Source of the DNA: Lolium rigidum
Taxonomy: Eukaryota > Streptophyta > Magnoliopsida > Poales > Poaceae
Assembly (NCBI RefSeq): GCF_022539505.1
Contig: NC_061511.1
Location: 37,685,144-37,749,143, forward strand
Length of the DNA: 64,000 bases
Direction of reading: 5' to 3'
The notes beneath the pieces were generated by a model. The model worked only from the letters and a program-made list of their open reading frames with translations. It did no database searches and was not told where the DNA came from. The translations under genes and the position numbers were made by a program. Positions 47,931-59,596 of the stretch are shown here, in pieces (positions within the stretch are counted from its first letter, which is position 1; the number at the start of each line of letters is the position of its first letter).

Positions 47931-50084
47931 TCAAATATTTTCAAGTGAAGAAGCATCAACATCATAACTTGTCCTAATAATAGAATCAAAAGGTGACTTA
48001 TTTCTCTTTCTAGGGAAATGTTCTATACCTTTCTTGAGTGGAAATTGAATCTCATCTCTCGTATCAATAGCAGCACCAACAGTTCTAAGAAAAAGTCTTC
48101 CCAAAACAATAGGACAAGAAGAATTGCATTCAATATCCAAAACAACAAAATCAACGTGGAAAAAGTTATTATTAACCATAATAAGAACATTATTAACTCT
48201 CCCCAAAGGTATCATTTTAGTAATATCAGCAAGATGAACATCCAAATAACATTGTTCCAACGGTGGCAAATCAAGCATATCATAGATTTTCCTAGGCATA
48301 AAAGAAATGCTTGCACCAAGATCACATAAAGCATTGCAATCAAAGTCATATACTTTCATCTTAATGATGGGCTCCCAACCATCTTCTAACTTCCTAGGAA
48401 TAGAAACTTCATGTTTTAATTTCTCTTCTCTAATTTGCATGAGAGCATTTGTAATATGTTTTGTAAAAGCCATATTTATAGCACTAGCATTAGGACTTCT
48501 AGCAAGATTTTGTAAGAACTTAATTACTTCAGAGATATTGCAATCATCAAAATCAAAGTCATTATTATCAAAGGTAAAAGGGCTATTGTCTACCATACTT
48601 CAAAAAATTTCAGCACTCTTATCAGAAACAGTTTCGGTGGTTCTAGGCAATTTTGTAGAAGGAGTAGGGACTTTTCCTACACCAATTATTTAGCCATTAA
48701 TAGTAGGAGGTTTGCTAGCATTTGATTCTTTAGTATTACTAGTGGTGGTAATGGTATAAACTTTAGTAATATTATTATTTCTAGCAATTTCATCCTCTCT
48801 TTCCCACCTAGCATGCAATTCCGCCAACATCCTAACATTGTCATCAATTCTAACTTGAATGGCATTTGTAGGAGCAATGGGATTTTCATCCATAGTTACA
48901 GGTTTAGCAGCCATTTTATTAATCAAAGAAGTTTGTTCTTCAGACAAGGATGAAATACAAGTTTCAGCATTTGAAATTTTGACTCGCAAACCAGAAATTT
49001 CCCTATTTAAATTCTCAAGTTGATGAGTAATATTTTTCAACATAGCAGATTGTTCTTCCATGGTTTTAGTGAATACTTTATTCTTCTCATATTGCATTTC
49101 CATAAAGTTCTTAGTGGCTTTTTCAACTTCTAAAATCTTTTCCTCACTAGGCATTCTAGATCTACCATAATAACCATTGCCACTATTAGAAGGATATGGA
49201 ATATAATTGTTACTACCAAAATTATTCATATAAGCGTTGTTGTTAAAATTATTGTTTTTAATGAAGTTCACATCAACATGCTCTTCTTGAGCAACCAAAG
49301 AAGCTAAAGGAACATTATTTGGATCAACATGAGCTTTACCATTAACAAGCATAGACATAATGGTATCAATCTAATCACTCAAGGAGGAGGTTTCTTCAAC
49401 AGAATTTACCTTCTTACCTTGTGGAGCTTTCTCGGTGCGCCATTCAGAATAATTTATAATCATATCATCAAGAAGCTTTGTTGCAGTCCCCAAAGTAATG
49501 GGCATAAAGGTACCTCCAGCAGCTGAATTCAGAAGGTTTCTTGAAGAAAAATTCAATCATGCATAAAAAGTTTGGATGATCATCAAAGTAGTCAGTCCAT
49601 GAGTGGGACAATTCTTTACCAATGATTTCATTCTTTCCCAAGCTTGAGCAACATGTTCATTATCAAACTGTCTAAATTTCATTATGTCACTTCTAAAGGA
49701 TATAATCTTAGTAGGAGGATAATATTTTCCAATGAAAGCACATTTGCATTTAACCGAAGAATCAATACTATTTCTAGGCAAAGATAGCAACCAATCTTTA
49801 GCTCCCCCTCTCAAAGAGAAAGGAAACAGTTTTAGGTTTATAATGTCACCATCTACATCCTTATACTTTTGCATCTCACAAAGTTCAACAAAATTATTAA
49901 GGTGAGAAGCAGCATCGTCAGTACTAATACCAGAAAATTGATCTTTCATAACAAGATTTAACAAAGCAGGTTTAATTTCATAGAAAGCTGCTTCAGGAGC
50001 AGGTGGAGCAATATGTGTACAAATAAAATCATTGTTGTTTGTGCTAGTAAAGTCACACAACTTAGTGTTTTCAGGAGTACCCAT
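47931..50084 (-). pseudogene. D gag-protease polyprotein with four in-frame stops
   Basis: One continuous minus-strand frame from the ATG at 50084 (MGTPENTKLC) to the stop at 47931. The gag domain (about residues 60-200) has FPFSLRGGAKDWLLSL, KYYPPTK and AQAWERMK. A coiled-coil-like stretch follows (about 49130-48960), then an Asn/Lys/Thr-rich linker. The aspartic protease has CDLGASISFMP, LADITKMIPLG, DFVVLD and PIVLGRLFLRT. In-frame stops are at 49557-49559 (expected Trp), 49371-49373 (expected Gln), 48690-48692 and 48600-48602. No frameshift is needed. Nothing resembling pol follows. The role would be particle assembly and Gag processing; this copy is dead. Confidence 0.88.
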
Positions 50085-50251
50085 TTTAGCAAGATTAAAA
50101 TAGAACAACAGAAATAAAAACTATAATAGAAACTAATTTTTTTGTATTTTTGATATAAAGAAGCAAAAAAGACAAAATAAAATAAACTAAGCAAAACTAT
50201 AGAAAAGTAAAGAGATTGGAGATGAGAGACTCCTTGCAGAAATCCTCTTTC

Positions 50252-50268
50252 CCCCAGCAACGGCGCTA
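50252..50268 (-). other. Primer-binding site of D (degraded tRNA-Asp type)
   Basis: Minus-strand TAGCGCCGTTGCTGGGG, 11 nt after the LTR end at 50280. Two changes from the intact site in E, both of the C-to-T or G-to-A kind. Confidence 0.75.
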
Positions 50269-50279
50269 GAAAAAGAGCT

Positions 50280-51730
50280 TGATATTGCACTGATGCAAAC
50301 CATTGGGGAACCCCAAGAGGAAGGTATGATGAGCACAGTAGCAAGTTTTCCCTCAGTAAGAAACCAAGGTTTAATCGACCAGTAGGAGAAAGGAATGACT
50401 TCTGAAGATGTTGCTGGCTGACTTGTGGCAGGACGCACTACCGGCGTCAGCAACAACGTGGAACCTTCACACAACACAACCAAAATACTTTGCCCCAACT
50501 TACAGTGAGGTTGTCAATCTCACCGGTTTTGCTGAAAACAAAGGATTAACCGTATATTATGGAAAGAGATGTTTGTTTGCAGTGGAATTAAAGAGAACAG
50601 TGCTTGCAGTAAGAAAACAGAACAGGATGATTTTATCAGTGTAAAAGAAAGGACCGAGGTCCACAGTTCACTAGAGGTGTCGCTCCAAAAAGATAAATAA
50701 CATGGTGGGTGAACAAATTACAGCTGGGCAATTGACAGAATAAAAACCATACATGAAAAGAGTATTACTATGAGATTCATTAGAGCATTACAACATAATA
50801 CATAGCCCGTAATCCATCTGCGTCCATGAATAATAATCCATCTTTCGGTTAGCGTCTGCACCCCTTTCAGTATTAAGTTGCAAGCAACAGATTATCACGT
50901 TAAGCAATGTGTGTAAAGTAAACAATAGAATTATCCTTAGACAAAGCATTGTTGTTTTCTCCCTAGTAGCAATAGCACATCTACAACCTTAGAAGTTATT
51001 GTCACTCTTCCAGGTTACTAGAGGCATGAACCCACTATCGAGCATAAATACTCCCTCTTGGAGTCACAAGTACATACTTGGCCAGAGCATCTACTAGCAA
51101 TAGAGAGCATGCAAGATCACAAATAACATATGAAAAGTATATAATCAATCTCAACCATAGTATTCAATATTCATTGGATCCCAGCAAACACAACATGTAG
51201 CATTACATAAGGACAATCTTGATCATGATAGGCAGCTCACAAGATCTAAACATGAGGCCCAAATTGGAGAAGACAACCATCTACCTACTGCTATGGACCC
51301 GTAGTCCAGGGATGAACTACTCACGCATCACTTCGGAGGCGGGCATGGCAATGTAGAGGCCTCCGGTGATGATCTCCCTCTCTGGCAGGGTGCCGGGAAG
51401 AGCTTCAGAACCCTACCGAGCTAGGGTCGGCGATGGCGGCCGCGACGGAACTTTTCGTGGATGGAGGCTCGGGTATTTAGGTTTTTCCTGAGAAGGTGAA
51501 TATATAGGCGGAAGGGCGAGGTCGGTGGGTGCCAGGGGGGCCCACACCACCCCTAGGGGTGGCCAGGGGGCCGCGCACAGGCCTGGTGTGGCCGCCTCCA
51601 GCCGCCCCTTCATCTCTCCTCTGGACTCCGTCATCGTTTCTGTAAAATAGGAACTTCAGCTTTTGTTTCGTCCAATTGCGAGAATATTTCCTGTACAACT
51701 TTTCTGAAATACAAAACATCAGAAAACAGG
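50280..51730 (-). repeat. D 5' LTR, main part
   Basis: Matches the D 3' LTR up to the G insertion at 51730. The remaining 5' end of the LTR is at 59449-59591. Confidence 0.88.
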
Positions 51731-52806
51731 TGATGAGGACATCCCAACCAAACTACTACCTCCGTCATTACAAGATGAAGACAATGCTGCTGTGAAGCTC
51801 AAGTCCAATGAAGTTAGGATTGGTCCTATGACAAGAGCTCGTGCGAAGCTACTCAAACAACAGGTGAACTTGTTCCTAAATGATACTTTGATTGATGAGA
51901 ACTTTATATTGCCTAAGTCCTGTTACTTATGTATGATCAGGTACGAAGATGGAGCAAGCATCGCACGAGGAGAAGAGGAGTAGCTGGATGTGAAGCTGGA
52001 TATGGAGCTGGACATGAAGCTGGACCAGAAGACATCCCAAGGACGCGCGAGGGAGGAGAGGGAGGCATGCGCGAGGGAAGAAGACGATCTCCAGGCCGGC
52101 GCCACACCCGGTATGACCGGCCGCCACGTCGGCCGGCCCGGTCCCACGTCCGGTTCGACCGGGTTCCACGCCGGATCAGCCCGGCGCCGACCGGACCCTG
52201 GACCGGTGCACACCGGACACCATCCAGGGGCTCTGGACCCCTAGTCCGGTCACCACCCTGTGCCAAGCCCGGTTCCAACCGGCCTGCCCGGTCCCTGGCC
52301 CGGTCGACCGGCCCCCAGGCCGGCCGTGTCCGAGTCAATCTCGACCAGATCCCGATCTGGGTTGGTTTTTAATGTATTTTCTCAACTCCTGGTCGTCCTG
52401 AACCCCTATATAAGTGCCCAGGATGCCCCCAAATTAGGTTTAGACCACGTTTAAGATAAACCCTAGTTCATTGTTGATTGATTTGCAACCCTATTGAATC
52501 TCTACACCAATCTGCATCGATTTGGTGTTTTGCTACTGAAAGTCTTGTGTGATCCGCTATTCCGTTGGGGATTAAACCGGTTGCAATCTACCGCTTCGTG
52601 GTCGGCGGCTACGTGCGCAAGTGTGTGGAGTTGCGAATATCTTGCAGGGTTGAGAGGTTTTGCATTGGCGACAGAAATCAATCGAGAGACTTCGACGACG
52701 TCATACAAGTTATCTTTTCCACTATCATCGATTTCATCCGATGTGCTCATCCCGAGTTCATCACATCCACCGTCGCTTACTGAGAAGATCGGGCAACCCC
52801 TTATCA
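51731..52806 (+). repeat. G 5' LTR (1076 bp)
   Basis: TGATGAGGACATCCC...CCCCTTATCA. It carries an open frame (about 51741-51981) that in the 3' LTR would be the C-terminal tail of pol. It also contains a stretch at 52095-52325 with 19 CCGG sites. TATA box at 52407-52414. Confidence 0.9.
52407..52414 (+). promoter_or_regulatory. TATA box of the G 5' LTR
   Basis: TATATAAG, repeated in the 3' LTR at 59047-59054. Confidence 0.6.
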
Positions 52807-52809
52807 TCT

Positions 52810-52819
52810 TGGTATCAGA
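52810..52819 (+). other. Primer-binding site of G (tRNA-iMet)
   Basis: TGGTATCAGA, three bases after the 5' LTR. The match to the initiator tRNA-Met complement ends after ten bases. Confidence 0.75.
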
Positions 52820-53738
52820 TTTCAGCGTTTCCTCGGTAAGTCATCCACAATCCACCCCATAGTTGAGTTGTGCGTGTTTCCTATACAGAAAAAGCCAAAA
52901 ATATTAGGGTTAGGTTTTGCCATAGCCTTATATTGCACAAATTTCGAGTTTTAGTTGCTTTTCGTAGTTGTTTTTGCGTATCTTTTTCTTCCGTCTAGTA
53001 GATTGTCTAGGGTTTGTGTTTCGATATCATCTAGTTTACGGTTTTTGTTGCTCCGAGTACACATATCATACAGTTTGCTTGTTCCCAACCATAGACACAG
53101 CCTTTCGATATAAGTGACTAGGAACTTCCCCAGAAGAGACTAGTTTTACCGCTCGACAGGCTGCTCGTTAGGGTTTTGGTGCTTTGCATTATCTGTTGGC
53201 CGTGTTACAAGGAGTTGAGTCATCAAATCAAAAAAAAGAGAAAATTGAAAAGAAACAAAAAGAGATCCCTTGTGCTGTGTGTAAAAATAAAAAAAATAGA
53301 AAGAAAAGCGAAGTGCTAGTAGAATCAAGTGAAGGCCTAAGTTTACTTTACTGCACCTGTAGTTGAGCAATCTTGTGCCTGTCCCGTTGAGCTTTTCTAG
53401 CATCTCTCGAGTGCATTGCAACCTTTTCATCCATATAGTTGCATTGCCACATTTATCGCCTTGTGTGAGTATCATTGGTTGTCTACGGTCAGCGCTAGAC
53501 ATGATATTGGTGCAAATAGGTAGCCCACCTACAGCCCCACATATATTCTGCTTTGTCGTGTGATTGTTCTTCTACCCTTGATATTCGCTTCGCTACATCC
53601 ATGCACTAGTTGTCACTACAAGTGGTAAGCAATACTAATTCACTTTGGAGCGGTAAGATTTCCTTTTCTTATCAGTTTTTGAGTGAGTTGTGAGAGTACC
53701 ACCATATATATTTGTTTTAGTGCACTAACCTACTAATC
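52820..53738 (+). other. Leader of G, non-coding
   Basis: About 0.9 kb between primer site and gag. No conserved frame is seen. It contains an A-rich stretch near 53225-53310. Confidence 0.7.
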
Positions 53739-55130
53739 ATGTCTGCTAGTGATGCTAAAATTGTTGAACAGAAAAACAAGGATGGAGCTGATATTGTTTC
53801 TTGGAGGGAGTATGAAGCTCTTCGCAATGAGACGCAACGTGAATTCCGCGCACAGGGTGAAGGACTTCCTGCTGATATTGAGAAGGTCACCAAGAAGCTT
53901 GACACTACTGATGAGACTGTCAATGCAATTCAAGTTCAAGTGACTGATATTCAGCGTTCTATTCAAGCATTGCAGTTAGCTGTTGAGAACCTGACCCAAC
54001 AACAACAACCTGAAGAAGAGGACAGTGTTCATGGAGATTTTGAAGAAGAACAACAACAACCTGCTGCTGGTCATGGTGTTGGATGTGGTAACTGTGGTCG
54101 TGGTTTTGTTGAACTTGGAGCCCGCCGTGTCCCTCCACATCAGCAAGACGATGGTTTTGGTAAGCCAAAGTTCTCAATACCCAAATTTGAAGGAGATCCT
54201 GATGTTGAAGAATATCTCACTTGGGAGCTGAAAATTGAGAAGTTGTGGCGACTACATGACTATACTGAAGATAGGAAGATTAAGCTTGTTTCCTCAAAAT
54301 TTGATGGTTATGCATTGCGTTGGTGGGATGGAATTACACGTGCTCATCAAGAAGATGAAGAATTTCCAATTCTTACTTGGCGCGAGATGAAGGCAATCAT
54401 GCAAGCTCGTTTTGTTCCCACTAATTATTTGTGATCTATATATGATAAGTTGACCCTCTTGAGACAAGGTGTTATGATAGTTGATGCTTATTACATGGAG
54501 ATGGAGATGCTTATGCAGCATGGCCATGTCCGTGAGTCACTTGAGATGACAGTGCAACGTTTTCTACATGGTTTGAAGTATAATGTCAAAGGCATTGTTC
54601 GTTATCAAAGTTACACTACTATGAATCAGCTGTTACATCATGCAAGAGAAGCTGAAGCACAGTTGGCTGACGAGGCGCAAGTCAAAGGACGTGCTACCGG
54701 AGCTGGGCGCTTTACATCTAGGGCGCCACCCTCTATGGCGCCGGCGCAATCATCATGCCCTACAACGTTCCCTACTTCTTCTAGCAAGCCGGTCTCCAAT
54801 GTGTCCAACACAAAGAAGCCCGAACCTGCTGCAAGTACAAGTGGTTCTAGCATGTCTACGGCGCGCAACCGCGATATGAATTGTCATACATGTGGAGGCA
54901 AGGGTCACTTCAAGAGAGATTGTCCTAACCGTAAGGTGATGATCATTAATGACCATGATGAGTATGAGACTGGTGATGATGCTGATCCATATGCTCCAGA
55001 AGATGATGATTATGACAGTGATGGTGTAGATGCTTTTCCGTCTGAAGCTCGCACTATTGTTGTGTCACAGCGTGCTCTTAATGTGCAGTCGAGTGCATCT
55101 ACTCAACGTTGCAATTTGTTCCAAACAAAG
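53739..55130 (+). pseudogene. G gag (nucleocapsid with CCHC zinc knuckle)
   Basis: Starts at the ATG at 53739 (MSASDAKIVE). A coiled-coil-like region (about residues 40-90) is followed by a Gln-rich stretch, a Gly-rich stretch and the Retrotrans_gag domain (from about 54165), with RWWDGI and FVPTNYL motifs. A TGA at 54432-54434 interrupts the domain where relatives have Arg (CGA to TGA). The frame resumes with YDKLTLLRQG. The nucleic-acid-binding knuckle C-x2-C-x4-H-x4-C is at 54882-54923, followed by an acidic region. The boundary with the protease is approximate. Gag packages the element RNA. Confidence 0.85.
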
Positions 55131-58100
55131 GCACTAGTTGGTCCTGAAAAAGCTTGCAAAGTCATTATTGATGGCGGGAGTTGTCGCAATCTAGCAAGCA
55201 AGGAGTTGTGTGCCAAGCTGAAACTGAAGTATCTACCGCACCCGCATCCATATTATATTCAGTGGTTGAGCGATAATGGTGAGATGAAGGTAAACCACAT
55301 GGTGCGTGTTGATTTTGAGATTGGACCGTATAAGGATTCCATTGATTTTGATGTGGTTCCTATGATGGTGTGTCACCTACTATTGGGTCGGCCATGGCTC
55401 TATGACCGTTCTGTGCAACACAATGGCTGTGCCAATACATATCACTTGGAGTTCAAGGGCAAGAAAATTAACTTACAGCCTATGTCACCACATAAAATTG
55501 TCAATGAATCTCGTCAGAAAGTTGAAGTAAACTTGGAGGATGCACCTATAAATAGGCGAGATAATTGTAATGCCGTGAGTGATATAACGAAAAGTGAGCG
55601 AGTGAATTCCTTAGTGCTATTAGCCACCAAAGACGATATAAGAGAATTTAGTGAGGATCCTACAGCCATGCCTCTTGTGCTCATATACAAGGGTGAGGTT
55701 TTGGTTTCTAACGACATGACCCCTATTTCTCTTGGTGTTTCTAATGTTTTGCAGGAATTCAGCGATGTGTTTCCGGAGGAGGTGCCCGTAGGATTACCAC
55801 CATTGCGTGGTATTGAGCATCAAATTGATTTGATTCCCGGCGCCTCGCTGCCCAACAGGGCACCATATAGGACGAACCCCGAAGAGATGAAGGAAATTTA
55901 GAAACAAGTACAAGCGCTACTCGACAAAGGTTATATCCGCATAAGCCTTAGTCCTTGTGCTTTTCCTGTTATTTTAGTTCCTAAGAAAGATGGTACATGG
56001 CGCATGGGTGTAGATTGTAGAGCGATAGACAACATTACTATTCGATATCGTCATCCTATTCCCCGTTTAGAGGATATGCTAGATGAATTGAGTGGTGCTG
56101 TTGTTTTCTCTAAAATCGATTTGCATAGTGGTTATCATCAAATTAGGATGAAAGAGGGGGATGAATGGAAAACAGTCTTTAAAACAAAATTTGGTTTATA
56201 TGAGTGGTTAGTAATGCCTTTTGGATTAACTAATGCACCTAGTACTCTCATGAGACTGATGAACCATGTTTTGCGTGATTTTATTGGCAAGTTTGTGGTT
56301 GTGTACTTTGATGACATATTAATCTACAGCTGCAATGAATCTGATCATACTATACATATTCGACATGTTTTGCAAGTGTTGCGTGATAATAAACTCTATG
56401 GTAATCTTGAGAAGTGCACATTTTGCAAAGATAAGGTCATATTTCTGGGTTATGTTGTCTCTAAGCATGGAGTAGAAGTAGATGTGTCTAAAATTGAAGC
56501 AATTCAAAATTGGCCTACTCCCATGAATATGAGTCAAGTAAGAAGTTTTCATGGTCTAGCTGGGTTTTATCAACGTTTTGTGCCCAATTTTAGTACTATT
56601 GTTGCACCTTTGAATGAATTGAATAAAAAGGGTGTTGCATTTGAGTGGAGCATCGCCCAAGATCATGCTTTTGATGAACTGAAAAGATTGTTAACTTCTG
56701 CACCGTTGCTTGCACTTCCTGATTTCAATAATCAATTTGAGATTGAATGTGATGCTAGTGGTATTGGAATTGGTGGTGTGTTGATGCAAGAGGGTCGCCC
56801 AATTGCATATTTTTCTGAGAAACTTTCTGGTGCTAAGTTGAACTATCCTATCTATGATAAATAATTGTATGCTTTAATTAGAGTTCTTGAGGTTTGGCAA
56901 CATTATTTCTGGCCAAAAGAATTTATCATACATTCTGATCATGAAGCTTTAAAATATCTGAAAGCTCAATCTACCTTGCATAGGCGTCTTGCTAAGTGGG
57001 TTGAGTTCATTGAGTTTTTTTCCATATATTATTAAGCATAAGAAGGGAAAAGATAATATTGTTGTTGATGCTTTATCTAGGAAAAATATGCTATTAACTC
57101 AACTTGATGTTAAAATTCCTGGATTAGAGGTACTATGTGATTTGTATGCTACTGATCATGATTTTGCTGAACCATATCGCTTGTGTGCTATTGGTACGGC
57201 ATGGGAGAAATATCACATACATGATGGGTTCTTGTTTAGAGCTAACAAACTATGTGTTCCAGAATCGTCTATGCGTTTGCTCTTATTGCAGGAATCACAG
57301 GCTGGAGGTTTGATGGGTCACTTTGGGCGTGAGAAGACGCTACTCATGCTCGCTGATCATTTCTATTGGCCAAAGATGAGGCGGGATGTGGACAGGTATG
57401 TGAAGAGGTGCATTACTTGCAACAAGTCCAAGTCCAAGCTGAAGCGTCACGGTTTGTATACTCCTTTACCGGCACCTACTACACCATTGGAAGATATAAG
57501 TATGGATTTTGTGTTGGGTTTGCCGCGTACTAAGAGAGGTCATGATTCTATATTTGTGGTAGTGGATAGATTCTCTAAGATGTCACACTTTATTGCCTGC
57601 CACAAAAACGACGATGCGTCGCATATTGCTAACCTGTTTTTCAGGGAAATTGTACGTCTACATGGAGTCCCGAAGACTATTGTTTCTGATCATGACGTGA
57701 AGTTTATGAGCTACTTCTGGAAGACACTTTGGGGAAAGCTGGGGACGAAGCTACTTTTCAGCACTACTTGTCATCCCCAAACTGATGGTCAAACTGAGGT
57801 GGTGAATAGAACATTGTCACAACTGTTGAGATCCATGATCAAGAAGAACTTGAAGGAGTGGGAAGATTATTTGCCGCATGTGGAGTTTGCTTATAACAGG
57901 ACGGTACATTCTACCACAGAGTTGTGTCCGTTTGAGGTGGTGTATGGTTTCAAACCCATTACTCCACTTGACTTGTTGCCTCTACCCATACATGAGAGAG
58001 TCAATATGGAGGCATCAAAGATGGCAGATTTTGTACGGAAGATACATGTGAAGACTAAAAAGCTGATAAAGAAGAAAGGCAAGAACAATGCTACAAGGGT

Positions 58101-58440
58101 GAACAAGAAGCGTAAGGAGATGTTGTTCAAGCCTGGTGATATGGTCTGGGTTCATTTTCGCAAGGATAGGTTCCCGAAGCTACGGAAGTCCAAGTTGCTT
58201 CCTCGTGGTGCTGGTCCTTACAAAGTGCTTGCCAAGATCAATGATAATGCATACTCTATAGATCTTCCAACTGAGGAGTTTGGTGTCAGTAATTCTTTCA
58301 ATGTTGCTGATTTGACACCATATGACGGAGAAGACCTTGAAGCGTCGAGGTCGACGCGTTTTGAAGAGGGGGAGATGATGAGGACATCCCAACCGAACTA
58401 CTACCTCCGTCATTACAAGATGAAGACAATGCTGCTGTGA
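55131..58440 (+). pseudogene. G pol: protease, reverse transcriptase, RNase H, integrase, extending into the 3' LTR
   Basis: Continues the gag frame. The protease active site IIDGGS is at about 55164-55181. Reverse transcriptase shows [13 protein letters not shown] and YFDD (56304-56315). RNase H shows ECDAS and [10 protein letters not shown], then VVDALSRK. The integrase zinc finger (about 57310-57430) and catalytic core (DFVLGL, IVSDHD, QTDGQTE) follow, then a basic C-terminus with [10 protein letters not shown]. Stops at 55899-55901 (expected Gln) and 56862-56864 (expected Glu), and a frameshift in a T7 run at 57015-57021, break it. A further one-base indel in the G-rich tract near 58368-58375 sends the last 21 codons into the wrong frame of the LTR; the expected tail would read the basic CR-like segment. 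Confidence 0.87.
58361..58375 (+). other. Polypurine tract of G, inside the pol frame
   Basis: GAAGAGGGGGAGA directly before the 3' LTR start at 58376. It is coding and cis-acting at the same time, which limits the changes it can tolerate. Confidence 0.8.
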
Positions 58441-59443
58441 AAGTCCAATGAAGTTAGGATTGGACCTATGACAAGAGCTCGTGCGAAGCTACTCAAACAA
58501 CAGGTGAACTTGTTCCTAAATGATACTTTCATTGATGAGAACTTTATACTACCTAAGTCATGTTACTTATGTATGATCAGGTATGAAGATGGAGCAAGCA
58601 TCTCACGAGGAGAAGAGGAGCAGCTGGACGTGAAGCTGGATATGGAGCTGGACATGAAGCTGGACCAGAAGACATCCCAAGGACGCACGAGAGAGGAGAG
58701 GGAGGCATGCGCGTGGGAAGAAGACGATGTCCAGGCCGGCGCCACCCCCGGTCTGACCGGCCGCCAAGCCGGCCGGCCCGGTCCCACGTCCGGTTCGACC
58801 GGGCGCAACGCCGGATCAGCCCGGCGCCGACCGGACCCTAGACCGGTGCACACCGGGCACCATCCAGGGGCTCTGGACCCCTAGTCCGGTCACCACCCGG
58901 TGCCAGGCCCGGTTCCAACCGGCCTGCCCGGTCCCTGGCCCGGTCGACCGGCCCCCAGGCCGGCCGTGTCCGAGTCAGTCTCGACCAGATCCCGATCTGG
59001 GTCGGTTTTTAATGTATTTTCTCGACTCCTGGTCGTCCTGAACCCCTATATAAGTGCCCAGGACGTCCCCAAATTAGGTTTATACTACGTTTAAGATAAA
59101 CCCTAGTTCATAGTTGATTGCTTTGCAACTCTATTGAATCTCTACACCAATCTGCATCAATTTGGTGTTTTGCTACTGAAAGTCTTGTGTGATCTACTGT
59201 TTCATTGGGGATTAGATGGTTGCAACTTACCGCTTCGTGGTCGCCGGCTACGTGCGCAAGTGTGTGGAGTTGCGAATATCTTGCAGGGTTGAGAGCTGTT
59301 GCATTGGCGACAGGAATCAATCGAGAGACTTCGACGGCGTCATACAAGTTATCTTCCACTATCATCGATTTCATCCGCTGTGTTCATCGTGAGTTTATCA
59401 CATCCATCGTCGCTTACTGAGAAGATCGGGCAACCCCTTATCA
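58376..59443 (+). repeat. G 3' LTR (1068 bp)
   Basis: Partner of 51731-52806 with few differences. It includes the CCGG-dense stretch (about 58735-58970) and a TATA box at 59047-59054. Confidence 0.9.
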
Positions 59444-59448
59444 ACAGG

Positions 59449-59591
59449 GAACTGGCACTGTGGTATCTTGTTAATAGATTAGTTCCGGAAAATATATAAA
59501 AGTGAAACGAAGTGTAAAAAAAAATATATAGAAATTGGTGTAAAACAAGCATGGAGCATAAAAAAAATATAGATACGTTTGCAACGTATCA
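59449..59591 (-). repeat. D 5' LTR, 5' end fragment
   Basis: The 143 bp separated from 50280-51730 by G. On the minus strand it begins TGATACGTTGC, as does the other D LTR, and is followed by TSD GATGT (59592-59596). Confidence 0.88.
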
Positions 59592-59596
59592 GATGT

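Larger units (their letters stand above)
51731..59443 (+). mobile_element. G: CRM-type Ty3/gypsy chromovirus (7.7 kb, TSD ACAGG)
   Basis: LTRs at 51731-52806 and 58376-59443. TSD ACAGG at 51726-51730 and 59444-59448. It has a tRNA-iMet primer site, gag with a CCHC finger, protease, reverse transcriptase, RNase H and integrase. The pol frame runs into the 3' LTR, a hallmark of CRM (centromeric retrotransposon) elements, and the LTR itself encodes a basic segment with GPMTRARAK, as in CRM C-termini. Three stops and two frameshifts make it inactive. It lies within the 5' LTR of D. Confidence 0.9.
36015..59591 (-). mobile_element. D: Athila-like gag-protease element, split by E and G (TSD GATGT)
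   Basis: TSD GATGT at 36010-36014 and 59592-59596. Parts along the minus strand: 5' LTR 59591-59449 plus 51730-50280, primer site 50268-50252, gag-protease 50084-47931, non-coding 3' region 47930-47206 plus 39435-37597, and 3' LTR 37596-36015. Element E (39436-47200, TSD GGATG) sits in the 3' region and element G (51731-59443, TSD ACAGG) in the 5' LTR. With these removed D is about 8.1 kb. It has no reverse transcriptase or integrase, so it is non-autonomous. Confidence 0.9.

Noticed and set aside
36015..51730. Two separate Athila-like elements (left LTR piece and right gag-pro piece)
   Set aside because: TSD GGATG around E joins the two halves and GATGT flanks the whole, showing a single element D.
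51929..52372. 147-codon plus-strand and 133-codon minus-strand frames in the G LTR
   Set aside because: They arise from the CCGG-rich repeat; no domain, and repeated only because the LTR is repeated.
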